Shown here piece by piece: positions 11,065 to 21,690 of a stretch of 64,000 nucleotides of DNA. The position numbers and the translations under genes are program-made. This DNA is from Acorus gramineus (lineage: Eukaryota; Streptophyta; Magnoliopsida; Acorales; Acoraceae), in assembly GCA_030737835.1 (NCBI GenBank), contig JAUJYN010000052.1:226294-290293 (forward strand), in the 5' to 3' direction. The first letter of the stretch is position 1. Every line of letters begins with the position of its first letter. The notes beneath the pieces were generated by a model that was not told where the DNA came from, made no database searches, and was given only the letters and a program-made list of their open reading frames with translations.

Positions 11065-11261
11065 TCTCACGCCCCAGGGCGGCCGTCCCCGAGACGTGGC
11101 AGGTATATATAATATCAGCAATCTATACAGGAGATCAATAAAATACTCTAAACAACACCGAAATGACAACACAGACAATAAGGTGGCTGACAGAATATAT
11201 ACAAATAGCGGAAGCTTAAACAACTGAGTCTGAAATTCAAAGACATATTACATACCCGATA
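11065..11261 (-). mobile_element. Outer end of element B 3' LTR
   Basis: Starts TCTCACGCCCCAGGGCGGCC (one substitution from TGTCACG) and follows the B 5' LTR up to CATACCCGATA, where element A begins. The last five bases, CGATA (11257-11261), should be the left target duplication of A; the right copy has been lost by deletion. Confidence 0.8.
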
Positions 11262-13881
11262 TGTTATATATGTGTCACTTTTAGCCTTCCGGGCACCTTT
11301 GGGACATTTCTGGCAGTTTTTCAACTTTTTCTTTTTTCGATCGGAACCGCTAAAATTTTGAACTTTTGGCTATGATCCTGAGCTTGAGAACTCCGATTGA
11401 AAATCTAACAGCACATCATGTGTCCTGGTGCCATTTCAAGCCACTCTTGAAAATTTCATCGAATTCCGGTAACGTTCAGAATTTCACAGTTCTGAATCAT
11501 ATCCGGGTTTTGACCAAGTGGGTATGTAAAAGGGAGACTTGACCAAGTCAAAGGGGACTTTGACCAAGTCAAGTTTGACCATTGACTTGGTCAAATACTT
11601 TTGTTTGTTTGTGTGGTTAGGTTGACCTAAAGTCAAACACCAAAAGTGTGTGTGTGTGAGTGTGTGAGTGTGTGTGTGTGAGTGTGTGTGCCCTAAAGTG
11701 GGCGCCCACTTCTTCTTCTTCATCTCCTCTCTCTCTCTCACTCACACACAAAATCACTCACTCCCTCTCCTTCATTCCCCCATTAGAGCTAGTAGAAGAG
11801 GTTGAAATAGAAAGCCATTGAAGGGGAAAAGATAGGTAAGCTTCCGATCTATCTTCCTACGGTTTTTGTTTTGCTTTCCCCTTTGTTTACCTCCCTCTCA
11901 TGGCTCCCCTTCTCCCCTATTTTCAGCCTTTGTAAGGGCAGAGGGAGGTTTTGGTGGTGGTGGTCTTGGTGGTGGTGATTCGGTGCGCGAAGGGCACCCG
12001 AGTTTCCTCCCTTTGTTCTTCCTCTCTTGGGTGAGTCCTTCTCCTCCCTATTCTTGTTTAAATGCTTGATTTGGGTGTGTAAATGGTTATCCATGTATGC
12101 ATGAGTGCTAAGGGGGTGTGGGAGGGCTAAGGAGGGGGTGGATGGGGCTCGAGCGCTCGTGCGGGGTCATCCGCGTGAGTGCGCGCGAGTCTGCGCGCGC
12201 AGACGGGCGCGCTGGCGGGCGCGCGTACGCGCAGACGTGCGGGCGTGCACGCGGAGTGCTGCGCCGGGGCGCAGTGCGCGCGAGTACTCCAGGACTGGAC
12301 GCGCGGTGCGCGCGGGCGCGCGCAGCAGCGTGTCTGGGCGCGTGGGCAGGGGCGCAGCAGCGCGTCTGGGCGCGCGGGCAAGGGCGCGGCAGTGCGCCCG
12401 GGGTGCAGGGGCGCGTGCGTGCGTGCGCATTAGTGCGTCCGCGTGCGGGTGGCTGTGTGTATGGCTGCCCGATGGTTCGAGAGGGTGTCGGGGCACTCGG
12501 ACTCGCGTGCGTACGCGCGTGCGTGCGGGCTCGTATGCATGCTTGTCCGAGTATTGGGTATTTCTAGTAAATTTCCTGTGTAATTGTGTAGTTTACTCAC
12601 CATATTGAATGCCCATGTCTTGCTGATCTTGACGGACGGTCACGCGACGACCCGGGCTTCGGTGAGTGGGACTATCCAACCCAGTAGGGAGGCGTTCGAT
12701 GCACGTAGGCGTGCATTGCCCTCCCTGGGGCACCATAATTGCATATTAACTAGTAATCAATATAAGCTATGCTTGCATGATTAATATGATATATCCATGC
12801 CACCTTAGACTTTGTATGCTAGGGATATGCACTCTTATATCATGTATAGCGGCCTATGCATGTTTAGTCACCTTGTCCTTTAATTGGAAAGCCCCGAACT
12901 ATGCATGTTCCCATCTAGTTTAATCTAATTAAATCAAAATGAGAGCATATAGTTACAAGCATGCCTTAGAGAATATTATAACCTTGTTGTTATAATATAT
13001 GTCTCCCCGCATCTTAGTTATGCGCCCTGGAGGAATTCTTGGGAATTCATGACATTATTAGCGTTACAAATCGGTGTCGACGGATCCAAGAGGATCGTAT
13101 CCGTGTGAGTAGGCTGTCTTCTCCTTTTGGTTGGATCCGATGTAGGAACTCCCCGGCGTTAGCTGGCCTGACAGAGGGCTCCCGTCCGTAGGTACCTCCG
13201 ATGCGTCGGACTGTACTGATAGTGGGAGTATACCAGGTGGAGGCTACAAGGGTGGGAGAGGCTACCGGGTGGACCAGGGGTGGAGAGCGGTCTAGTATGC
13301 CCCAAGAGGCCCATGTCACCCCCCGGAAAGGGTGAGGGTGAGGGGGGAGGTGGGTTGGCGATGAAACGACCCACTAGAATGTGTTGTTGCTCCTGTTTAG
13401 GGACTGTAAATAATTTGAGGTTAATATGAATTGTGATGCATGGGTTGTGCTATTCACTGAGCGTGTGGCTCACCCCTCGCATATATATTTTTCTCCAGTG
13501 ATATCTGAATCGGATCTGAAGGAGGAGCTCCCCGAGGCACATCAGCAGTAGTGGAGCAGCGTCACGTTCTGCGAGTGAGAGGCCATCAGCATCCCCTTCT
13601 TGATTGTATGTATTGTATTTTCGTGCTTGGGCACATACTTGTATTTGGATATCATTGTATATGTATTGGCTCTCACAGGACAATTGATTATGTATCAGGT
13701 CTGTAGTATGTCTTTGAATTACAGACTCAATCGTTTGAGCTTCCGCTATTTGTATATATTATGTCAGCTACCTTATTGTCATTTTTGATGTTGTTTAGAG
13801 TATTTTATTAATCTCTTGTATAGACTGCTGATATTATATATACTTGCCACGTCTCGGGGACGGCCGCCCTGGGGCGTGACA
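11262..13881 (+). mobile_element. 5' LTR of element A
   Basis: Starts TGTTATATATGTGTCAC and ends GGGGCGTGACA, followed five bases later by an initiator-Met PBS, which proves this is the 5' LTR of a + strand element. Length 2620 bp. Visible parts: conserved U3 start, TTGAC/GTCAA cluster (11510-11605), TG/GT repeat (11645-11690), CT-rich leader-like stretch (11712-11775), GC-rich core (12140-12530), an ATATTATAACAACAAGG-type hairpin (near 12975, read in reverse), and a GGGTGAGGGTGAGG block near 13330. Confidence 0.9.
11510..11640 (+). promoter_or_regulatory. Cluster of TTGAC (W-box-like) motifs in LTR U3
   Basis: Several TTGACCAAGTCAA palindromes and related TTGAC/GTCAA words within about 130 bp. 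TTGAC[C/T] is the core of the W-box bound by WRKY factors. The same cluster occurs in LTR 2 (7515-7640), LTR 1 (9121-9247), H (39868-39967), A 3' LTR (41075-41160) and both B LTRs (43396-43525, 50432-50562). Binding is an inference. Confidence 0.5.
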
Positions 13882-13886
13882 AAAGT

Positions 13887-13898
13887 TGGTATCAGAGC
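13887..13898 (+). other. Primer-binding site of element A
   Basis: TGGTATCAGAGC, complementary to the 3' end of plant initiator Met-tRNA, lying five bases downstream of the 5' LTR. It primes minus-strand DNA synthesis. Confidence 0.9.
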
Positions 13899-13972
13899 CT
13901 GGTCTTGTCAGAGCCAATTGTTTTTCTTAGAGATGAGTCCTAGGATTTCTATATGAGTATTCTGATCCTAGT

Positions 13973-14981
13973 AAGTGTTCAAGAAAGCGGGATATGGTTT
14001 ACATACGACTAGAGTATTGCACAGAGTATATGCGGTATGCGAGAGAATATGTGGGAGTATATGCGATTCTGTTATTTTTATTAATAAATTAGATATATAA
14101 ATTTATTTAACCATAAATATTCAAAAGACAAACAATCTATAAACAATGTAAACATGAATTTTCATGTTCATCATCATATATATTAGCCAACTATAAGTCC
14201 AATCAATACAAGACATGAGTTATATAATACTTTCAATTACATATAGATATACATGTAAAAAGCATATAAATACAAAACTATGATTTCATATATTCAAACA
14301 TAATAAATTCATGAAATAACATGATCATCAAAATCTATTTAAGCATTCAAATAGATTTTGAAACAACAAAATTATTGTATAATATGATAAAACTTGTTCA
14401 AATAAATCCCTAAACAGATTTCATATAGGTCCCTGAAGAGTTTCATACAGGTCCCTAGCTTATTATGAATCAGCCCTTATAATATGGAAGGAAAATGGAC
14501 CTTAAGTTGTGATATCCGGTTACACAAACAAACCCATTTAAAATAGAGATGGCCCAATCCAGGAACTCATTAAACACATTTTATTACCAAATATGCCCTC
14601 ATCTTCAACCTCTCGACAAAAACCCTAGAACATAAAACAAATATAAAAACTAATTCTTTGTTGTTGTCCATCCCTTCACTCGATGAAGCCAAACAAGAAT
14701 ATGTTGTTGACAACTGAGAAAGAAGATCTAAGGAAGAAAGAAGAAGCCATTGATGAAAGAAGAAAAAGCAAAAAAGATTCTGAATGAAAGATTTGATTTT
14801 GTTTTCGTTATTTTTTTACTAAACCTGAGCGCCCGTTTAAGCGGGCGAATACTCGGGACTCGGGCGCTTATGCGGTCGGTTCCCGCATATCCCGCATTTG
14901 GAGGGGAAGCGCTTTAGTGGGCTGGCCGAACCGCCCAGGCGGTCACCTATGCGGCCACCTCGACCGCTTTCCTGAACAGTG
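13973..14981 (-). mobile_element. Non-autonomous hAT-like element in the leader of A
   Basis: Bounded by a perfect 8-bp duplication ATCCTAGT (13965-13972 and 14982-14989), the hAT signature. Terminal inverted repeats of about 18 bp are imperfect: AAGTGTTCAAGAAAGCGG at the left against CACTGTTCAGGAAAGCGG read inward from the right. Removing it restores a leader collinear with that of element B. No transposase ORF is present; the middle is AT-rich. Both ends carry ATGCGG/CCGCAT words, and the right end has a CGCCCGTTTAAGCGGGCG hairpin. It is homologous, in inverse orientation, to 57560-58505. Confidence 0.85.
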
Positions 14982-15012
14982 ATCCTAGTGTTTGTTTTCT
15001 TAGGTTGCTGAT

Positions 15013-16015
15013 ATGCCTCCTCGCAGAGGAATGCGAGGGCGTGGTCCCTCTCGGCCTTTGGAGCTTCCCAGACCTACCAGAGGTGAGGATGCTACTGGAG
15101 AGTCCTCGGCCATGGGGCCAGGACCGGCGCAGGAGCCTCCTGCATGGGAGCATGCTTACGCTCGTATAGCAGATCTGGTGGAGACTCAGACTAGGGCACT
15201 GGAGGCCCAGACTAGGGCGTTAGCTGAGCAGGCACGAGAGATCCAGGAGCTGTGGACGGCTCGTGAGGCAGTTCCACAGGTCCCCTTGGTAGCAGATCCA
15301 CCGGTGGTGCCCGACGTACCCCCTGTTCCCGTGGTGATTCCGGTGGTGGGAGTTCAGGATCCCCTGGAGAGGGAGGTGGAGCTAGAGGCTGCAGCACGAG
15401 TGCATCAGAGCGGCCTCACTGCCTTTCTGAAGCTCCACCCTCCCGAGTTACATTGGCCAGAGGGCGGATCCCCTTGCCCCTGAGCGTTGGTTGATGGAGG
15501 TGGACAAGATCTTCTCGACCATGCACTGCACCGACCGCCAGAGTGTCTCCCTGGCCACCTTCATGTTGAAGGGTAGCGCCGCCGACTGGTGGGCTACCCG
15601 ATTGGTGGACATCCCCGAGGGAGTGGAGCGACTACTATGGGCTGGGTTCCGGAGGTACTTTCTGGAGGAGTACTTCCCATTTTTGACACGCCAGATCGTG
15701 ATGCGAGAGTTCGAGCAGCTGACGCAGGGCTCCATGTCAGTCGCTGACTACTCCACACGCTTCACGAGGCTTTCCAGGTTCGCCCCCGCCTTGGTGATGG
15801 ATGAGGAGACGCGATGCCGTCGTTTTGAGATGGGTCTCATTAGCACCATCCGGGTGCATGTCACTTCTCAGGCGTTCACGAGGTACTCGGACTTGGTGTC
15901 TCGGGCGAAGACAGTCGAGCGAGACCTTGGGGTCCCTTTGGGGGTTCCAACCCCTTCTGCAGACCAGAGACCCCCCAGGAGCCAGGACCAGGGACAGCGC
16001 AAGAAGAAGCGGCCC
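15013..16015 (+). pseudogene. gag: gag of element A, frameshifted and truncated
   Basis: Begins MPPRRGMRGRGPSRPLELP at the ATG 15013, the same start as in B. An N-terminal Pro/Val-rich region with repeated ALEAQTRAL heptad-like stretches is followed by a Retrotrans_gag capsid domain (MEVDKIFSTMHC, ADWWATRLVD, FRRYFLEEYFP, MREFEQLTQGSMSVADY). One extra T near 15453 relative to B shifts the frame, so the open frame stops at 15483 and the capsid part continues in another frame from 15491. The zinc knuckle is missing because the sequence leaves gag at about 16015, right after KKKRP, and enters LTR DNA of element E. The lost segment is at least 0.5 kb up to the protease region. Confidence 0.85.
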
Positions 16016-16559
16016 AGCACGCCCAGTGTCACGCCCCAGGCGTCCCCGGGACGCGGCAAGTGTATATATATATCAGAATCTACTCAGGAGGTCAATAATA
16101 TCATACACAAGCAGCCAAAATGACACACAGACAACAAAAGCAAGGCTGACAGGATATATATACACCAAATGCGGATAACTAAGACTGAATCTGTAATCAA
16201 AATACACTACAGACTCCATACATAATCACATGTCCTGTGAGAGCCAATATACATACAAAGAGATCCAAATACAACACAAACGCGTGCCCAAGCACGGAAA
16301 ATAATACATACTGGTACAAAGGATGCTGATAGTCTCTGCAACTCGCGGGACGTGGCGCTACTCCGCTACTGATGAAGTCCCTCGGGGAGCTCCTCCTCCA
16401 GATCCGACTCAGATGACACTGAAGAAAAAATATTGTGCGAGGGGTGAGCCACACGCTCAGTGAACGGCACAACCCATGCATCACAGACAATATTTACCAC
16501 AATTCCATTATTTATCCAGCCTCTAAGACATAACAACATGATCCAGTGATTCGTACTTC

Positions 16560-16880
16560 GCCGAACCACCACACCCTCACCCTCACCCATCAATGGGTGA
16601 CATAGGTTATTGGGACTGATAATAATCCATTCACAAATCCAGTAGGTCGCTCATCGCCAACCCACTACACCCTCACCCTCACCCTACCACGGGTGACATA
16701 GGATTTTGGGACTGACTACACATAACCAGCGGGTCGCTTCCGCCAACCCGCCACACCCTCACCCTCACCCTTCAATGGGTGACATAGGATATTGGGACTA
16801 ACTGCACCAAAACCCAACGGGTCGCTTCCGCCAACCCGCTACACCCTCACCCTCACCCTTCAATGGGTGACACAGGATTT
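16560..16880. repeat. Four-unit tandem repeat with CCCTCACCCTCACCC motifs
   Basis: Four units of about 85-96 bp, each with CACCCTCACCCTCACCC followed by a GGGTGACA-AGG stretch and GGGACT. The units start near 16572, 16668, 16753 and 16841 (motif positions). The partner LTR repeats this at 23768-24060. Other LTRs have one, two or three units. Confidence 0.8.
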
Positions 16881-17779
16881 TGGGACTGACTAGGCTGTTG
16901 GTCACCCTTGGTCCACCGATAGGCTCTCCTCCACTCCGTAGGCCGCCTGGTCTACTCCCACATTCAGCACAGTCCGTCCAAAATCAGGAGGTGCCTACTA
17001 ATGGGAGCCCTCTGTCAGGAAGGCCCTGTCTAACGTTGGGGTAGTCTCTACCGGATCCAACGAAGGGAACAGAACAGCCTAACCATCGCATATGATCCAC
17101 TTGGATCCGCAGACGGCACATTATAACAACACTAATGTTCTGAATTCCTCAGAACCCACCAGGGCGCATAACTACGATGCGGGGAACATGCATAAGGTTA
17201 TAACAATGTGGAATATCGTTGGGGAAAGAAACTCGGGAGGGCAGCGTGAGTTCCCGTTATAGGACACCCCGACAACCAAACAAGGAACACGGTGTACCCT
17301 AACCCGGGTCTCACCGCTGTCCTCGCAAGGCCCCTCCCCTATAATATTCACTATAACATGCATTGTAAACAAATACTAGCATTTAATCAAATAAATAAAC
17401 TAGTAGGGCACATGCATCGGCCGGGCTTCCTAACATGGAACCAGGGGACATGCTGCATGGCTCATATACATCCTAAGGGTGCAAGTCCCTAACATGCAAA
17501 GTCTAGGGTAACATGCATTCTACAATTAAATCATGCTCGCATGATATACATATTACACAGGGTCAATATTCATCCAAGGTGCCCCAGGAGAGGTCGGTAT
17601 ACGCACAAGTGCGTATAGCACCTCTCTACTGGGTTGGATTGTCCCACTCACCGGAACTCGGGTCGACGCGCGACCGTCCGTCGGGATCTGCAAGATAGGG
17701 TATTACTTGGTAAGTATAAATCCACAATTATTATTAAATACACAAATAAATACCCAAAACCCACCACAAACACCTAACA

Positions 17780-18600
17780 CTCGGGCAAACGTGCACGCGA
17801 CCCGCACGCACGTTAGCCCGAGCACTTCGGCAACCACCCACACGGCCGGCAATCACCCGCACGGCCACCCGACCGCCCGGGCGCACCGCCGCGCCTCGGC
17901 CCGCGCGCCCCGCGCACCGCCGGGCCCCTGCCCGCCGCCGAGACACACCGCCGAGCTTCCCGGGGCACCCCGCACGCCCCCGCGCGCAGCGCCCCGCCCC
18001 GCGCGCACCCCGCGCGCACCTCCGCCACCTTGCCGCACCTCGCGCGCACCTCGCACGCACCTCGCCTGCCCCGCTGCGCCTCGCGCACACCTCGCACGCC
18101 TTGCCGCACCTCGCGCGCACCTCGCACGCACCTCGCCTCACCTCGCGCGCACCTCGCACGCACCTTGCATGCCCCGCTGCGCCTCGCGCACACCTCGCAC
18201 GCCTTGCCGCACCTCGCGCACGCTCCTCCGCTGCCTCAGCCACACGAACAGCCCCGCGCACAGCCGCCCGAACAGCCCCGCGCACAGACCCGCGCGCACC
18301 CAGCGCCCAGCACGCCCGCGCGCCTGCTGCCTGAGGCCCCCCAGCCCGAGCTCGCGCGCCCAGCACGACCAGCAGCTCGCACCAGACCCGCGCACGCCCG
18401 CGCGCACGCCGCGCGCACGCACGCCCGCGCGCGCACGCGCCTGCCCGCGCGCACCCGACCTGCGCGCCGCCTGGGCTGCTGCTGCTGCTGCGGTTTGGCC
18501 CGGACGACCTGCCGAGCGCCTCCAACCACCCCTCCCACTGCCCCGACCACCTCCAACCGCCTCCGACCACCTCCGACGACCCCCACTGCCTCCAACCACC
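17780..18600. repeat. CpG-dense low-complexity LTR core
   Basis: Very GC-rich DNA made of CGC/GCA words with an imperfect array of CACCTCGCGCGCAC-type units at 18010-18240. All six frames are largely open with Arg/Ala/Pro/His-rich translations up to about 300 codons. I read these as compositional artefacts. Equivalent cores: 6540-6990, 8240-8640, 12140-12530, 24980-25790, 33420-33990, 38810-39300, 42540-42900, 49580-49940, 52620-53520, 60440-61110. Confidence 0.75.
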
Positions 18601-18978
18601 TCCCAAACACAAACCTCCCCTAGCAATCATCTAGACAAGAAATAAGAGGGAAAGGAGGCTTACCGAGGGGAGGAGGAGGCGTCCGGTGGATCTCCACGCG
18701 CCGAAACCCTTCCCAAAAGCCTTCTCACGCCCCGATCTATCACGGCCCTCGAATGGGCCAAATCAGAGGACGAAAAGGGGAGGTCGGGGAGGCTAGGATC
18801 GTCGGAATCGGATTTGAAGACACCGGAGTGTAGATCGGGACCCGATCTACACTTCCCGTGCTTTAAGTTTTGATTTGAGGGGTCTAGGGGGCTTGAAAGG
18901 AAGAAAAACGGAGAGGGGAGAGAGAGAGATCTCGACGAGGAAGACGATGAACAGTGCTCCTCGAAATTAGCTCACCCC

Positions 18979-18989
18979 AATTTATAGTG
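18979..18989 (-). promoter_or_regulatory. TATA-like box in F 3' LTR
   Basis: On the - strand reads CACTATAAATT, close to the plant TATA consensus TATAAATA, downstream of the conserved U3 start and upstream of a GA/CT-rich stretch. The partner LTR has the same element near 26161. Start site not verifiable here. Confidence 0.45.
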
Positions 18990-19249
18990 CGCGACTTAAA
19001 AACCCAGATACGCCCCGGAACTGCGAAATTTTTGCAAACGATGCCAGAATTCGATGAAATTTTCGTGAGTGGTTAAAATGGCACCAGGACACCAAATATG
19101 CAGTTAGATTTCAATCGGAGTCCTCTAGCTCAGACGATAGCTAACAGTCTGAAATTATGCGGTTCCGATCGAAAAACCCTAAAAATTTTAAAACTGCCAG
19201 AAATGCTCCAACGGTTACCAGCAGGCTAAAAAGTGACACATATATAACA

Positions 19250-19262
19250 TTCTTCCCCCCTT
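19250..19262 (-). other. Polypurine tract of element F
   Basis: Pyrimidine run TTCTTCCCCCCTT on the + strand, adjacent to the 3' LTR, that is a purine tract on the coding strand. Confidence 0.8.
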
Positions 19263-21690
19263 AGGAAATTTTGTCCACAAAATATGCAAAAACATCTAGG
19301 AGGGGAAAAGATGCGTCACACCTGGCATCCATGAGCTCTCAAGTGTCCTTAACACCGGAACGGTGCTGCCATCGCACCTCGACCAACTGGACGGTCTTGG
19401 AGCAGAGCCTCCTCACGCGGCGGTCCATGATCTCAATCGACTGCTCCACGAATGACTGTCCGGCTCAGAGACAAGCGGCTCGAACGGGATGACGTGAGCA
19501 GGATCGTGGACATAACGCCTTGGCCATGGGACAAGGACGACGTCGTGGGCACGAACCAGCTGCGGGGGAAAGGCTACATGATAAGCCACCTCCCCAATCC
19601 ACTCAATGACGAGAACAAGGTCCCATTAAAGAGCAACTCGGCTTGCCTCGAACGTCGAAACAGAGGATGCCCTTAAACCAGGACACTTCCTTGCAATTAT
19701 GGTCGCCAAACCCGAAGGTAAGCTTCTGGCGACGATGACCCGGGTAGCCCTTCTGTCGGTTCTGGGAGGTGCAGATGTACACCCTAACCAACCCGGCCAC
19801 CGCGAGGTCAAACAACTAACTTATGGCCCCTCCAACTGGCGCTCCACTACCGTCCCAACACAAGGGAGGTATGGAACTGCGCCTGTAGAGTGCCCATCAC
19901 CGATCCATCCGGGTGCTCGAATGGCAGTCGCTTACAGGCATACCCCAACAATTGGTGGTGCCTCACCCAACTGCCCTCAACATCGAGCACGCAGGCACAT
20001 AGCATGTCCTCCAAGGTTCGAATCGCCCTCATTGACTGGCTGTCCATCGGCGATGAAACGCTATACTTAAATGGAGGCTCGCGCCTAAGGCTGCGCCACA
20101 ACCTCAAAGTAACCCTCGCGTCTCAACCGAAAATAGCGCCGACTGGAGTGCCATGAAGACGAACAATCGCGAAGGTGGAAACCCACGTCAAGACGTCCAG
20201 AGACTCAATCAGTCTGATAGGGAGGGAGTCGCGGACTTAGTCAGTCGGTCAATGATCACCCAGACGGCGTCGTGACCCGAACGTGACATTAACTAGTCTG
20301 CAACAATCCCTGACAACCCATTCTCACGCCCACTGAGGAATCTTGATGGACTGACGCTTTTCACGCGATGATGAATCTCGAACTTTGCCTGAGGGCATGC
20401 CAACCTGGGGAAACAAGGTCACCCACATCATCTTATCATCACACCACAGCAACTCAACAAAGACTACCCCAAAGTAGTCCTCGGAAACCCAATAAAACTT
20501 TCGAGATCCACGAAGGCATCCGGCGCATTCGTCCACCCCGACGGCAGTACTTAAAACTCGTAGTGCCTGAACGGTCACGAAAGGCCATCTACGGGATGTC
20601 CAACTCTCGGATCTCCAGCTTGTGGTACCCTTGTGCGAAGATCGATCTAACAGCAGGCACTCGCTCTCAGAGCTGGTCAAATAGATCATCCATTCGCGAC
20701 AAAGGTAATTGATCTTCTACCTCCACGGGGAGATCAAAACAACACCATGAACAATCAAGTTCGGATTCTGCTCTTCGAGCATGGCTGGCGCTCATGATAA
20801 CACTTACACGCTCGGTAAGCCGCTTAACCGCACTTAATCCACGAGACATGCAATAAGGGGTCGTCGGACCTCGACAATGCCTATGCAACGTCATCTATCT
20901 GATATGGCGGTCAAGTCCCATCACGAACGCTAGCATCGCGTCTCCTTATTTGCGACCAATGTGGGGCAAAACGCGACAGTATCTACATCTGTGCTTACAT
21001 GCCGCCAGAGATAGGCCGCTCATCACAACCATTGGAACTCCGGCATCCTGCACTCTATGGGCAGATTCATCACGGGGAGTCCATGCTTTCGTCATCATTT
21101 AGCAGCACTCTCCCGGTGTGGCCTCTACCTGGTAGTATCCCAAGCCCGCTATCTCTGCCATATGGGCGCACCAACAAGCATAGCATCTGGGAGCACCTCG
21201 TAGGGCTCTGGCCTCAACCGGGCAGCTACAACACATAATGATTTATCGAAGCGACTCCAGATGCCACTATGGAACCCTGTCCACTAGCGATCGCCCACTG
21301 AGCTGCAATAGGACGCACCTGGTTCCGATCGAACGCATCACCACACCCAATCGCGATGCGTCAGAGCAAACTGCGAACCCACCCCTCCCAGACGGAAGGT
21401 AAGAACTGGCGCTGAGGTGAGCCTCCGAGTAAACTCCAGGAAGCTCTCCTCGCAAGAAGGGGACCACTCGAACCGGATATCCCTCCGAGTAAGGCGGTTA
21501 AGAGGAACAGCTATTTTCGAGAGTCCCTCGTCAAGCTTCCTACAATAACCTGCTAAACTCGGGAAGCTCCGAATCCCCGCGGGGTTCGACGGTCGGCGCC
21601 AATTTGACGCGACGAGAGTCTTGCCCGGGTCCACAGATATACCTTTACCAGAATTCACCCAGCCCAAAAGGCCTTAACCTCTAACCAAAA
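19263..21690 (-). pseudogene. Permuted, decayed pol of element F
   Basis: Reading 5' to 3' on the - strand: 21667-21250, RT C-terminus and RNase H start ([34 protein letters not shown]); 21250-20890, DNA with no recognised product; 20890-20700, a possible protease C-terminus (MSASHA) running into RT; 20690-20330, RT palm in shifting frames beginning MDDLFDQL; a direct jump to QSIKIPQW; 20280-19830, integrase core (FEHPDGS, IRTLEDML); 19815-19290, integrase C-terminus and chromodomain remnant. The C-terminal RT block therefore precedes the N-terminal one, unlike any functional pol. Many stops and frameshifts. The same layout occurs in E. Confidence 0.75.

Larger units (their letters stand above)
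16027..19249 (-). mobile_element. 3' LTR of element F
   Basis: 3223 bp, from TGTCACGCCCCAGGCGTCCC to CACATATATAACA. It contains four copies of an 85-96 bp unit (16560-16880), a GC-rich core (17780-18500) with an 11-bp-like CACCTCGC-CGCA array, and a TATA-like box near 18980. It differs from the other LTR only at scattered bases and a few short indels (for example a 21-bp unit difference near 18110-18140). Confidence 0.9.

Noticed and set aside
11641..11695. TG/GT dinucleotide repeat as a possible separate microsatellite locus
   Set aside because: It is a standing part of this LTR family, present in equivalent form in several copies.
13885..13910. A possible tRNA fragment at the GGTATCAGAGCC motif
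   Set aside because: It is the PBS complementary to initiator tRNA, placed just after an LTR; no cloverleaf can be drawn.
16000..16178. Apparent gag extension past KKKRP
   Set aside because: The sequence after 16015 is LTR DNA, so the extra codons are not gag.
17707..18645. ORFs of about 300 codons on both strands in the F LTR (also 24903-25805)
   Set aside because: They are Arg/Ala/Pro/His repeats created by the CpG-rich core; several overlapping frames on both strands are open at once.
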